From assembly GCF_001644025.1 (NCBI RefSeq), contig NZ_LUUK01000156.1, positions 1 to 53,776 on the forward strand: 53,776 bases of DNA, written 5' to 3'. The translations under genes and the position numbers were made by a program. Under the pieces are notes generated by a model. It made no database searches and had not been told where the DNA came from. It saw only the letters and a list, made by a program, of their open reading frames with translations. Below, one piece after another: positions 1 to 8,425 of the stretch. Source of the DNA: Methylomonas koyamae. GTDB taxonomy: Bacteria; Pseudomonadota; Gammaproteobacteria; Methylococcales; Methylomonadaceae. Position 1 is the first letter of the stretch, and the number at the start of each line of letters is the position of its first letter.

Positions 1-330
1 GTTTTTCACCAGCCTGTTAACGCCGGTTTGCGGACCGGCAGGCGCGATACTTTCGCTACGAAAACCATCCCTGGTTTTCGCCCTGCGGGCCAGCCTATCG
101 GCTGTTCAAATTCGCTCCAGGCGAATTTGTGCATGGCCAAAAGAAAGTATCCAAAGAAAAGCCACCCCATGCCGCTTCAATACTGCACTCCTCCGGGTTT
201 GAGCGGGGTTTTCGGAAGGGCTTTCCTAGCCCTCCGAAAACGCGCGGCATCCCTGCCGCGCCCCTGTCGGGCAACTCCGCCCAAACCCTGCGGTGCTCGG
301 CGCGGCATCAGGGGAAAGGGCGTCGAAAAC
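1..330. repeat. Hairpin-rich noncoding repeat-like segment
   Basis: No credible gene is seen. The stretch is a chain of short inverted repeats: GAAAACC/GGTTTTC around 60-79 and CAAATTCGC/GCGAATTTG at 107-129, followed by GC-rich text. Overlapping short open frames on both strands lack ribosome sites and family features. This layout resembles dispersed noncoding repeats common in gammaproteobacterial genomes. A search of the host genome for other copies would decide; I see only this copy here. Confidence 0.4.
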
Positions 331-352
331 CGATCCGGCTATAAATACTCCT

Positions 353-589
353 ATGATGTGTGTGATCTGTAAATTGGGCATGATGATAGATGATTTTGCC
401 AGCATTACGCTTGAATTTGGCGAGACTATTCTGGTGTTCAAAAATGTGCCTGCCAAAGTTTGTAATAACTGTGGAGAAGAATATTTCGAAGACAATATCC
501 TTGCTTCGTTGTTCGAACAGGCGAATTCACCGATAAACCAATTATCGCAAATTCAATTACGACACTTTATTAAAAATGAATTAACGTGA
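353..589 (+). CDS. YgiT/MqsA-type zinc-finger protein (orphan antitoxin-like)
   Basis: A 78-aa protein starting MMCVICKLG. Two CxxC pairs (CVIC near the start, CNNC near residue 44) form the zinc knuckle of YgiT-type/MqsA N-terminal antitoxin domains, and the text between them (LEFGETILVFKNVPAKVC) is typical of that family, as is the following GEEYF. I chose ATG 353, which matches the usual family start; ATG 356 is also possible. The family normally pairs with a small upstream toxin of MqsR or DUF4258 type and often carries a C-terminal helix-turn-helix. Here no toxin gene precedes it and the protein ends before any HTH, so it looks like an orphan or a short antitoxin. The family call is fairly sure; activity is unknown. 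Confidence 0.75.
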   Translation: MMCVICKLGMMIDDFASITLEFGETILVFKNVPAKVCNNCGEEYFEDNILASLFEQANSPINQLSQIQLRHFIKNELT

Positions 590-963
590 TAAGCAGGGTA
601 AGGTGGGCACGGTTTTTTTGCCCACGCGGAATTAAAACGGCAGGATATGGTTTCGCTATCGCTAAGATCAATTGTATGCCGGTTCGCCGACAGGCAACCG
701 CGATGCTTGATTTCGATTGGTAATCAAGCTTGAGCTGGGTTACCCGATTTTGGAAGCGTCAGATTTCCGGTCAAATCAATGAAAGCTGGAGTTATCAAGG
801 CGTGATTCCCAAACTGGCGTTTGGGAATCGCCGCTCTCTGCGTTTATTGCTCGGAGGTTTGCGTAAAGATGCCTGAATATTCCTTAACGCACTTCGAGAG
901 AAATCGATCGTAAAAAGTTTACTTCGGAAGGACAGGGTCGGCCTTGTCTAGCAGGCCGCCGGA
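590..963. other. Intergenic, hairpin only
   Basis: No gene is supported. A stem GTGGGCA (603-609)/TGCCCAC (619-625) with a T-rich loop lies just after the zinc-finger gene and may act as a weak terminator. The rest contains short stretches resembling decayed coding sequence but no usable frame. Confidence 0.4.
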
Positions 964-1611
964 TTAGACAGGATACGCGGTGACGCCGCCGGACGTGAAG
1001 CCGTTGGCGTCCTGTACCAAAATTTCCCATCCGTGTGCGGCCGTTGTGCTCCGCCGAATGATTGCGCTACCGGCCAGTGCGGGCAATGCTCGGACCAACA
1101 CCTGATTGCCGTCGGGGTAAACGGGTAAGTTATTCCACGCCGCCTTGGTGGGTTCGTGATAAAAATAAATGCCTTTGGGTCCGCGATCAACCGCGACGAT
1201 GGTGCAGCCGCCCAAGCCCACCGTGAAGATATATTGAACGGTTCCCGGCACGCTGTTGGCCGGTATGTAACCGAATTTGCTGGCGTCGTTGGTGTCTTCG
1301 TTGATGAAGGGTATCCAACCCGCGATTATCGGCGCGCCCTTGCGCGACGTTTGCGCGTACGCACCTTGTGCGCCAAGTATTTTTAAATCGACGACGGCCG
1401 GATACTTGGCGATGGGTACTAAGTCGAACTCCAATGGAATCCGGCATTTTCGTTTACTATCGCTAAATTGACTAGCCAAATGTTTGGCATTAATAGTTTC
1501 GTTTAAGCTGTCTTTACCATCCATGGTTTTTCCGGCGTTATAACTGTAAATGAGTTTTTGGCCCATATAGGTTGCCGGGTTGAGACGAAATGCCGCGTTA
1601 TTGCCTTTCAT
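964..1611 (-). CDS. Unknown protein with GC...H signature
   Basis: A 215-aa soluble protein with no signal peptide; a good ribosome site (GAGGTG) precedes ATG 1611. I do not recognise the family. The C-terminal half (about residues 125-200) has a Gly-Gly-Cys (C136) followed 16 residues later by a His (H152) in the text GIYFYHEP, then beta-rich sequence. A Cys in a GC turn followed by a His at roughly this spacing is the layout of glutamine deamidases of the CNF1/BLF1/CheD fold. That is only a pattern resemblance and could be chance. It stands alone between the repeat region and the phospholipase-like gene, which is on the same strand but 170 bp away behind a terminator. Confidence 0.6.
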   Translation of the reverse strand: MKGNNAAFRLNPATYMGQKLIYSYNAGKTMDGKDSLNETINAKHLASQFSDSKRKCRIPLEFDLVPIAKYPAVVDLKILGAQGAYAQTSRKGAPIIAGWIPFINEDTNDASKFGYIPANSVPGTVQYIFTVGLGGCTIVAVDRGPKGIYFYHEPTKAAWNNLPVYPDGNQVLVRALPALAGSAIIRRSTTAAHGWEILVQDANGFTSGGVTAYPV

Positions 1612-1717
1612 GGAACACCTCGGGTTTGATAGTGGAAAGTCGCTACTTTTGTAAAAACACTAGCTGACTTTAATTTTCGGTGGCGAAGCCAAAATATTCA
1701 TCATAATCAGCTGTTAA

Positions 1718-1766
1718 AATAAAGCCGCCCCTCGTGTTTTCTCTCGTTGCGGAGAGTCGAGGGGCG
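1718..1766 (-). terminator. Rho-independent terminator of the PLC-like gene
   Basis: Arms CGCCCCTCG (1726-1734) and CGAGGGGCG (1758-1766) with inner CTCTC/GAGAG pairing form a strong stem. Read on the minus strand it is followed by a T-rich tract (CTTTATTTT), directly downstream of the gene ending at 1783. Confidence 0.8.
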
Positions 1767-1782
1767 ATCCGGGTATTATGGG

Positions 1783-2895
1783 TTAATTGGTTTTTTTCAG
1801 AAGCACTTCGTTCATTGCAATAATGTTGTTCACCAAACTTCTACCCGGGAAGTCCATCATGACAATACCCATCCGTTTGGTCAGTTTGAGATTGATATTC
1901 AAGTTTTTATACAACTGATTGATGGATTGGTAATTAAGCGCCAAATCCGCCAGGAATTTGCTGCTGAGTTGATTGGTGCCCAGGAAAGCGATGGAGCACA
2001 ATTTACCCAGGCAGCCGACTCTGGGAAAATCCGGATAGGTATTCGGACTGGTTAGCGTGGTTAAACCGGTCAATAATTGCGCTGCATTGGTTTCATGCGA
2101 ACTGTGGCCGCTGGCGACAAAATAAGGGAATGAACCGTTGCCGCCATCCAGGAAGTTAATATAAATTTTATTGGCATCGCCGGTTGAAGCGGCCATGAAA
2201 TGCGCTTTGACTTGTTCCCATTTGCCGTACAAATCCCAGTTTGTTTTCAATTTGTAATTGTCCTGTACGGTACCTTGCTTGTAGATTTCGGAATAGTTAA
2301 TTCCAATGGGCGAACCGGAATAATTTTGTAACAATACCGCCTTACCCCGCATCTCGCCTAGCGTGGGATTAGTAGTACCTTGCAGATCCAAAAACAGGCC
2401 GGGGAACTTGCCGACGATGTAATTATAGGTATCGGAGAAACTGCGGGTATTATTCACGCCGACAACATCTTCAGTAACTCGCATAATCACGGTCTCGCTG
2501 GGATTAGCCGCCAAAAAGTCATCCACAGCGTTCAATACGTCCTGGTAGGTGGCATTTTGGGTAACCCCTGCGCGAGAAATAATTAAATTATCGTTTTTAT
2601 GCCAGCAGCGTATATCCAGTACGCGGATTCCGGAGTTTAACTGATCGGCGACGCTCATTGATTGGGTTTGTATATCGTCGTCACCGTAACGAGCCATGGA
2701 ATCGTGTGTCCCCGGCAGCGAAAGTTCGCTGAGTTTTAACGTATCCGGTAGCGTCTTCATCCACTGCACGTTATTATAAACGCCAATATAGGCATCGTGA
2801 GAATAGGCCGCCGTATCGATACCCGAAAATACGTTGCCGCTGAAGCAAGCAATACCGGCAAATGTTAAAGCAGCGAAAGTGGATTTTAGTTTCAT
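1783..2895 (-). CDS. Secreted PI-PLC X-domain protein, second catalytic His replaced
   Basis: A 370-aa protein with an N-terminal signal peptide (about residues 1-24) and a GAGGA ribosome site before ATG 2895. Residues 50-370 match bacterial phosphatidylinositol-specific phospholipase C: LPGTHDSMA carries the first catalytic His (H64), then GIRVLDIR, then NATYQDVLNAV. These enzymes cleave phosphatidylinositol to a cyclic inositol phosphate using two histidines. The second is expected six residues before the Asn of NATYQ, but Arg (R108, codon CGC) is there in the text LIISRAG. A nearby H99 (RCWHK) is unlikely to substitute. The protein may be inactive on the usual substrate, bind ligand only, or use another base. 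It is exported and monocistronic, with its own terminator. Confidence 0.82.
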   Translation of the reverse strand: MKLKSTFAALTFAGIACFSGNVFSGIDTAAYSHDAYIGVYNNVQWMKTLPDTLKLSELSLPGTHDSMARYGDDDIQTQSMSVADQLNSGIRVLDIRCWHKNDNLIISRAGVTQNATYQDVLNAVDDFLAANPSETVIMRVTEDVVGVNNTRSFSDTYNYIVGKFPGLFLDLQGTTNPTLGEMRGKAVLLQNYSGSPIGINYSEIYKQGTVQDNYKLKTNWDLYGKWEQVKAHFMAASTGDANKIYINFLDGGNGSFPYFVASGHSSHETNAAQLLTGLTTLTSPNTYPDFPRVGCLGKLCSIAFLGTNQLSSKFLADLALNYQSINQLYKNLNINLKLTKRMGIVMMDFPGRSLVNNIIAMNEVLLKKTN

Positions 2896-3308
2896 GGTTG
2901 GATCCTCATATTGATGTTTTAAAAAAGATATTTAAGTGAAACGATCGATATATGAGGGGCAAGCGCTGTGCCAGTTTGGCGAGATTATTTTAAATAGCTG
3001 ATTTACCTGGGAATAGTTAAGTTCGCTGTTGAACAAAATCGATATTATTGCGGATTCTGGCTACGATATTCAGTAGTGATGACGAAATATCGTAGCTGGG
3101 GTCGGTCAGCGAGTGGAATTGAAGCGAATGATTCAGTTCACTCAAAAAGGCGTTGGGCAAAGTCCGGTCGTCATCGAATCGCAATGCCATCGATCGCGGT
3201 TAAAGCCTTACCAGCCCAGCTGTTTCATTCTCCGGGGGGAGGCAGTGCTTTCATGATCGTGCGATCCATTGAGCGATTCGACTTACCGGTATCACCGATG
3301 CCCCTGCT
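2896..3308. other. Intergenic, no gene seen
   Basis: About 410 bp upstream of the PLC-like gene. It presumably holds that gene's promoter and the 3' region of the next minus-strand gene. No convincing motif or reading frame was found. Confidence 0.4.
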
Positions 3309-4427
3309 TCAGTGTGCGGTCGTGTAATAGGCAATAATTTTGTCGGCGACGGCCTTGGCGCCGGCGTCGCCGGTCAGCACCGCGTAGTAATAGAACGACA
3401 GGGCGATGTTCACGTAGGAAATGCCTTTTTCGACGCCGAGAAATTTGTCGCCGCCGGGATAGACCCGACTATTGCCGTCGGACAGGATTTCGCCGCTGGG
3501 CTTGACGCGGGTCTGTTCCCAAGCGATTCCCGAGCTTATCGCATCCCACAGCCTTTGCCTGATCACCACATCCGTCGGATCGGCATTCAGATACAGGATC
3601 AACAAACGAAACAAGCTTACGCCCTGATAGCTGCTGTCATAGCCATCCAGTTCCGGCAACACGCCGTTCGGCCATTGGGCGTTCAAGCCCAGTTCGGTAA
3701 ACGCGATACCGACATCGATCGCGTCCTGGCGGTTCAGAGCGCGGCCCACCAAATAGAAGCCGGCGCCGTCGTAATACAGGTGATTGGAGAGCGGCGTATC
3801 GTAGTCGATCAACAAGTCCTGCTGGGTTAACAGCCAGTCGATCGAGCGGTCCGCCTGTTCCTTGATGATGCCTACCCGGCGACGCAGGTCGGCCGTGTCA
3901 GCGCTGGTTTGAAACCACGCGTTGCTGTCCAGCAAAATCAGCGAGCGGCCAAGCTCGCTGAAGAAGAAGGTCGTCGCGTCGGCGTAGTCTTGAGGATAAG
4001 GTATCAGGTTGGCCGGCAACGTCGGCGGCACCACGATCGGAAACGAACCGTCGGGATTTTGATGGCCGAAGGCGTATTCCAGCGCTTTGATGCCGGATTC
4101 GAGGGCGGCGGCGTTACGCAGATACAAGCCGCGAACGATGGTCCAGGTCACGCCGTCCTGAAAGCGCACCGAAAAATAGCCCGGACGATTTCGCTGCAGC
4201 GCGCCTTGCGCATCCGGCACCGCCAGTCCGGCCAGACGATTGATCAGCGTCGCGTTGAAGGATTTGAGCAGCGACCATTCGTTCGTGGAGGGCATGGAGT
4301 AAACGCCCACCGGGATAGCCGGATTACTGAGCGCTTGCGTATCCGGCGCGGGATCGCTTGCCGCGATCGCGCAACTAAAAAGCGACGTTGCGGCAAACAG
4401 GATGCAAACCAACGGATTTTGGGGCAT
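3309..4427 (-). CDS. Secreted alpha-helical protein, unknown function
   Basis: A 372-aa protein with a clear signal peptide (cleavage near CAIA-ASDP, residue 22) and a strong AAGGAG ribosome site before ATG 4427. The mature part has repeated helical segments with Gly- and aromatic-rich turns (AFGHQNPDGSF, HLYYDGAGFYLVGRAL, YDSSYQGVSL), the look of an alpha/alpha-toroid fold used by polysaccharide lyases, glycoside hydrolases and other periplasmic sugar enzymes. I cannot name the family or active-site residues. It lies alone, oriented away from the zinc locus, with 454 bp between it and the receptor gene. Confidence 0.7.
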   Translation of the reverse strand: MPQNPLVCILFAATSLFSCAIAASDPAPDTQALSNPAIPVGVYSMPSTNEWSLLKSFNATLINRLAGLAVPDAQGALQRNRPGYFSVRFQDGVTWTIVRGLYLRNAAALESGIKALEYAFGHQNPDGSFPIVVPPTLPANLIPYPQDYADATTFFFSELGRSLILLDSNAWFQTSADTADLRRRVGIIKEQADRSIDWLLTQQDLLIDYDTPLSNHLYYDGAGFYLVGRALNRQDAIDVGIAFTELGLNAQWPNGVLPELDGYDSSYQGVSLFRLLILYLNADPTDVVIRQRLWDAISSGIAWEQTRVKPSGEILSDGNSRVYPGGDKFLGVEKGISYVNIALSFYYYAVLTGDAGAKAVADKIIAYYTTAH

Positions 4428-4812
4428 GTGGTCTCCTTGTCATCGAATGACTTTGGGTTGAATAAAGCGAGGAGCCTGGCCGATGAACGGCGAGTTCGGC
4501 TAGCGGTTAGAGTATAGCGGCTTACACCAGGATGGCCGAAAGTCGCCGAACAGTCGCGTTATGAAATGACCGGCGTTGAACCGGACTAAGCATTCGGCAA
4601 AGCCTATCCGGTCGGCCCCAGTCGGACGGATGTGTCGGTGTATTGAATCTGCTACTCGCCAGCACCCGCTTTTGAAGGCATCGTTAGCTCAAGCCACTTT
4701 TTCAACGTTTTTGGGCCTCCGACGGGCCCGTTCAAATAATTTTCGTAACGATCTACGGAGCACCTTTATTGCATGGTAAGGAACTCTCTCGGCGTTACCT
4801 GCGAAACCTGGG
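4428..4812. other. Divergent intergenic region before znuD
   Basis: Separates the minus-strand secreted protein from the + strand zinc locus. No gene is supported. Apart from the Zur-type operators annotated at its right edge I see nothing specific. Confidence 0.4.
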
Positions 4813-4829
4813 TGTTATATTGTTGCATT
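4813..4829. promoter_or_regulatory. Distal Zur-type operator of znuD
   Basis: TGTTATATTGTTGCATT. The left half matches the TGTTATA half-site of gammaproteobacterial Zur boxes; the right half is weaker. The identical 17 bases recur at 13026-13042 ahead of the second zinc operon, which argues for a true regulator site. The call is inferred from motif and regulon content; no binding data are available. Confidence 0.65.
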
Positions 4830-4835
4830 CGTATT

Positions 4836-4850
4836 CGTTATAATATAACA
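4836..4850. promoter_or_regulatory. Proximal Zur box of znuD
   Basis: CGTTATAATATAACA contains the near-perfect palindrome GTTATAATATAAC, the core of Zur boxes in gammaproteobacteria. It overlaps a consensus -10 hexamer (TATAAT, 4839-4844), so zinc-loaded Zur would block RNA polymerase. It lies 31 bp before the receptor ATG. Confidence 0.85.
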
Positions 4851-4881
4851 TTTTTGCCGGCTCCATTTTCCTGTTCCACCG

Positions 4882-6912
4882 ATGAATAAAACTGCTTTTT
4901 TCTTGTTGATGCTGCCCGCGAGTTTGCTTCACGCGGAAACCCAAACCGACATCTCGCTGGACGAGGTTATTGTCACCGCGCCGTTGCCGGTGACAAAAGC
5001 CGAGGCCGGATCGCCGGTCACTGTGCTTAGCGACGACGAGTTGAGGATGAAAACCGGCCACAGCATAGGGGATACCTTGAAAAACGAACTGGGCATTTCC
5101 AGTCAGTCTTTCGGCCCCGGCGTCGGCACGCCGGTAATACGCGGCCAAGCCGGCCCGAGGGTCAGGGTGTTGAGCAACGGCATCGGTAGCAATGATGTAT
5201 CCGCGATTAGCCCGGACCACGCCACCAGCGTCGAGCCGCTGTTGGCCGAGCGCATCGAAGTGCTGCGCGGCCCGGCGACACTGCTGTACGGCAGCGGTGC
5301 GATGGGCGGTGTGGTCAACGTGATCGACAACCGGATTCCCGGCAAGGCCTTCGACAAAGCTTTGAACGCGGCGCTGGAGCAACGCTTCGATTCGACCAGC
5401 GACGAAACCAGCACCACGATGAAAGTCGAAGGCAGCAAGGACCATATCGCTTACCACCTGGATGGCTTCTACCGGCATCGTAATAATCTGGACATTGGCG
5501 GCCAGGGTATCGATACCGCCAACGTGGCGATCACCGACCCTTCGTTGGAAGTCGTCGACAATCCCAAAGGTTACCTAAACAACACCGGTGCCGAGGCGAT
5601 CAGCGGTTCGGCCGGCTTGTCCTGGGTCGGCGACAACGGCTTCGCCGGCGCGTCGATCAACAACTTGAACAATAGCTACGGCATCGCCCCGGACGGCACC
5701 GGCACGGAAACGGTGCGCATCGCGATGCGCCAGAACAAATACGATTTCAAGAGCGAACTGACTAATCCGCTGCCGTTCGCGAAAACCTTGCGCACCCGGC
5801 TGGGCTACACCGATTACCAACACACCGAAATCGCCAACGGCGAGCCCGGCGCTTTTTTCACGAATAAAAGCTACGAAGGCCGCGTCGAACTCAACCATCA
5901 AGACATCGGCCCGTTGCGCGGCGCGGTCGGCTTTCAAGCTCAGGTCAGCGATTTCAACGCCGTCGAGAAACTGACCGGCGCCAGCATCGTACCGCGCTCG
6001 GACACTTACAGTTACGGCGTGTTCGGCGTCGAAGCCTTCGATTTGGGCCCGGTCACCTACCAACTCGGCACCCGCGTCGAGCAAACCGACGTGCATCCGG
6101 ACGGCTACACGCCGTTAAGTTACACGCCGGTTAGCGCCTCGGTGTCGGCACTGTGGAAGCTGGACAGCCGCAACAGCCTGAATTTGGCGATCACCCGCTC
6201 GTCGCGGGCGCCCAACGTCCAGGAACTGCTGGCCAACGGTTATCACGATGCCACCCGCAGCTTCGAGCTGGGCAGCTTGAGCTTGAAGGAAGAAACCGCT
6301 TACAACCTGGACTTGGGCTACCGTTTTAAAAGCGACTGGCTGCGCGCCGAATTGGACTTGTTCCACAACTGGGCCGGCGATTACATTTACCAGCACCGCA
6401 CCGGCGCCTTCGTCGACGAAGAGGGCAACCCTTGCGCCGTGGACTGTAAACCGGTGGTGCAAAGCAGCCAGCAGGACGCCATTTTCAAAGGCTACGAAGC
6501 CAAGCTGATTTTCCCGGTCGTCGAAAATCACCTGGGTTTGGTGGAACTGACCTTGTTCAGCGATTACACCCGGGGCGAATTCAAAACCGGTGGCGACGTG
6601 CCGCGCATGCCGCCGCTACGCTACGGCCTGCAACTGGACTACAACAAAGACAAACTCTCCAGCTACCTGCGCCTGACCCGCGCCGACGACCAGACCCACG
6701 TCGGCGAGTTCGAGACTTCGACGGCCGGCTATTACTTGCTGAACGTCGGCGTCAATTACCAAATCAAAGCCGCCGGCGACGCCAAGTTGTTGGTATTCGC
6801 CAAGGGCAATAACCTACTGGATCAAAACATCCGCAACGCCACGTCCTATCTGCGCAATTTCGCGCCGGAGGCCGGTCGCGGCGCGGAAGTCGGATTTAGA
6901 CTGAGCTATTAA
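4882..6912 (+). CDS. znuD: ZnuD-like TonB-dependent outer-membrane zinc receptor
   Basis: A 676-aa outer-membrane receptor predicted to take up zinc or a zinc chelate with TonB energy. Residues 1-18 are a signal peptide (LLHA/ETQ); DEVIVTA (27-33) is a TonB box; the plug domain follows with GPGVGTPVIRG and VEVLRGPATLLYG-type text; the rest is a beta barrel ending in the C-terminal aromatic motif GFRLSY. A Cys pair (C518, C522) sits in an extracellular-loop-like segment, as in ZnuD proteins. Tandem Zur-type operators overlap its promoter, so expression should rise when zinc is scarce. A strong terminator follows. The ribosome site is poor (CTGTTCCACCG). It is a paralogue of the receptor at 13917. 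Confidence 0.9.
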   Translation: MNKTAFFLLMLPASLLHAETQTDISLDEVIVTAPLPVTKAEAGSPVTVLSDDELRMKTGHSIGDTLKNELGISSQSFGPGVGTPVIRGQAGPRVRVLSNGIGSNDVSAISPDHATSVEPLLAERIEVLRGPATLLYGSGAMGGVVNVIDNRIPGKAFDKALNAALEQRFDSTSDETSTTMKVEGSKDHIAYHLDGFYRHRNNLDIGGQGIDTANVAITDPSLEVVDNPKGYLNNTGAEAISGSAGLSWVGDNGFAGASINNLNNSYGIAPDGTGTETVRIAMRQNKYDFKSELTNPLPFAKTLRTRLGYTDYQHTEIANGEPGAFFTNKSYEGRVELNHQDIGPLRGAVGFQAQVSDFNAVEKLTGASIVPRSDTYSYGVFGVEAFDLGPVTYQLGTRVEQTDVHPDGYTPLSYTPVSASVSALWKLDSRNSLNLAITRSSRAPNVQELLANGYHDATRSFELGSLSLKEETAYNLDLGYRFKSDWLRAELDLFHNWAGDYIYQHRTGAFVDEEGNPCAVDCKPVVQSSQQDAIFKGYEAKLIFPVVENHLGLVELTLFSDYTRGEFKTGGDVPRMPPLRYGLQLDYNKDKLSSYLRLTRADDQTHVGEFETSTAGYYLLNVGVNYQIKAAGDAKLLVFAKGNNLLDQNIRNATSYLRNFAPEAGRGAEVGFRLSY

Positions 6913-6917
6913 TACGC

Positions 6918-6950
6918 AAGGGCGCCGCGATTCGCTGGCGCCCTTTTTTT
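6918..6950 (+). terminator. Terminator after znuD
   Basis: Stem AAGGGCGCC (6918-6926)/GGCGCCCTT (6937-6945) followed by a T run. It separates the receptor from the downstream operon, which has its own operator 10 bp further on. Confidence 0.9.
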
Positions 6951-6960
6951 GGACTGCAAT

Positions 6961-6975
6961 TGTTATAGTATAACA
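6961..6975. promoter_or_regulatory. Zur box at the start of the zigA operon
   Basis: TGTTATAGTATAACA is a nearly perfect palindrome matching the Zur core. It ends only 5 bp before the ATG at 6981, so either transcription starts almost at the start codon (leaderless message) or the site lies within the leader. No Shine-Dalgarno sequence is present. Confidence 0.85.
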
Positions 6976-6980
6976 TCGTC

Positions 6981-8198
6981 ATGACTACGCTAATTCCATC
7001 CAAGCTGCCCGTCACGGTCTTGTCCGGCTTTCTCGGCGCCGGTAAAACCACGCTACTCAACCATATTCTCGGTAACCGGGAAAACCGGCGAGTGGCGGTG
7101 ATCGTCAACGATATGAGCGAGGTTAATATCGACGCCGCGCTGGTAAAGAACGAGGTGCAACTGAATCGCGGCCAGGAAAAGCTGGTCGAAATGAGCAACG
7201 GGTGTATTTGCTGCACCCTGCGAGAGGACTTGCTGATCGAGGTCGGCAAACTGGCCAAGGACGGCCGCTTTGATTATTTGGTGATCGAGTCCACCGGTAT
7301 TGCCGAACCGCTGCCGATTGCCGAGACCTTCACCTTTCGCGACGACAGCGGCATCAGCCTGTCCGACATCGCCAAGTTGGATACGCTGGTGACCGTGGTC
7401 GATGCGGTGAATTTCCTGCGTCAATACCAGGAAGCCTTGAGTTTGAAGGAAGCCGGCGAAGCCTTGGGCGAAGACGACGAGCGCAACGTCGCCGACCTGC
7501 TGGTCGACCAGATCGAATTCGCCAACGTCATTTTGATTTCCAAGATCGACTTGATCGCCGGCGACGAAATCGCCAATCTGCAAGCGATTTTGCGCAGTCT
7601 GAATCCCGATGCCGAAATCGTGCCGATGGTCATGGGCCAAGTCGATCTCGGCCAGGTGCTGGACACCGGTCTGTTCGACTTCGAAAAAGCCGAGCAAGCG
7701 CCCGGTTGGCTGAAGGAGTTACGCGGCGAGCACGTTCCCGAGACCGAGGAGTACGGCATCTCCAGCTTCGTTTACCGCGCCCGCCGGCCGTTTCATACCG
7801 AGCGCTTTTACCGCCATTTGCACGAAGGCGAATGGGACAACGGCACCTTGCTGCGCTCCAAGGGCTTTTTCTGGCTGGCTTCGCGCCCCGAATACGCCGG
7901 CAACTGGTCGCAAGCCGGCGGCATCATGCGCCACGGCTTGGCCGGGCGCTGGTGGGCCTCGGCACCCGAGGAGCAATGGCCGGCCGAGTATCTGGACGAC
8001 ATTCGCGAACAATGGGTCGAGCCCTACGGCGATTGCCGCCAGGAACTGGTCTTCATCGGTCAGAACGTGGATGCCGAAAAGGTCCGTCGCGAACTGGACG
8101 CTTGCCTGCTGACCGACGCCGAATTGGCGGCGGGGCCGGATGCGTGGCGCAAACTTCGGGACGATTTCCCACGGTGGTTTAGCGATGGCGGACACTGA
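6981..8198 (+). CDS. zigA: COG0523 GTPase of ZigA/YciC type (zinc metallochaperone)
   Basis: A 405-aa G3E GTPase. The P-loop GFLGAGKTT is at residues 16-24 and the metal-binding CxCC motif at C75-C77-C78 (GCICC). [13 protein letters not shown] switch text and SKIDL for guanine recognition follow. The long C-terminal CobW_C half, with [10 protein letters not shown] and [13 protein letters not shown], is characteristic of the zinc-starvation subgroup (Bacillus YciC, Acinetobacter ZigA). These proteins are thought to deliver scarce zinc to client enzymes using GTP. A Zur box abuts the start codon. The 3' end overlaps the next small gene by 14 bp. Confidence 0.92.
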   Translation: MTTLIPSKLPVTVLSGFLGAGKTTLLNHILGNRENRRVAVIVNDMSEVNIDAALVKNEVQLNRGQEKLVEMSNGCICCTLREDLLIEVGKLAKDGRFDYLVIESTGIAEPLPIAETFTFRDDSGISLSDIAKLDTLVTVVDAVNFLRQYQEALSLKEAGEALGEDDERNVADLLVDQIEFANVILISKIDLIAGDEIANLQAILRSLNPDAEIVPMVMGQVDLGQVLDTGLFDFEKAEQAPGWLKELRGEHVPETEEYGISSFVYRARRPFHTERFYRHLHEGEWDNGTLLRSKGFFWLASRPEYAGNWSQAGGIMRHGLAGRWWASAPEEQWPAEYLDDIREQWVEPYGDCRQELVFIGQNVDAEKVRRELDACLLTDAELAAGPDAWRKLRDDFPRWFSDGGH

Positions 8199-8418
8199 TG
8201 GCTTTCCGCCGTTGACCGGTGGCGAACTGCCGTCGATGCTCGGAGTCGTGCTGAGCTTACGCGACCAAGCCTCGCGGCGAGACACCTTGATCTCCGCCTA
8301 TCCGCCGATACTGGGTTGCACCGTCGCAGGGGTGCTGTTTCACGCGCCGTCCAGGCGTATCGCCGAATTTAGCGGCCACTCGCACCGCCAACACTTTTCG
8401 CGTCCACATCGGGGGTAG
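8185..8418 (+). CDS. Small protein between zigA and ZIP gene, unknown
   Basis: A 77-aa frame beginning [12 protein letters not shown] that overlaps the end of the GTPase gene by 14 bp and stops 7 bp before the transporter gene. It therefore fills the gap exactly and could be translationally coupled. I recognise no family. The C-terminus is basic and has three histidines ([13 protein letters not shown]), which could bind metal, and one Cys lies in the middle. No transmembrane helix or signal peptide is evident. It may be a real small protein or a chance frame; the tight packing favours a gene. Confidence 0.5.
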   Translation: MADTDGFPPLTGGELPSMLGVVLSLRDQASRRDTLISAYPPILGCTVAGVLFHAPSRRIAEFSGHSHRQHFSRPHRG

Positions 8419-8425
8419 CGCCGCC

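Noticed and set aside
1..372. 114-aa plus-strand frame at the window start
   Set aside because: TTG start, hairpin-rich repetitive DNA and no domain; overlaps the real zinc-finger gene start.
3312..4517. Plus-strand open frames opposite the secreted protein
   Set aside because: They lie antisense to a gene with a signal peptide and strong ribosome site, and have no family features.
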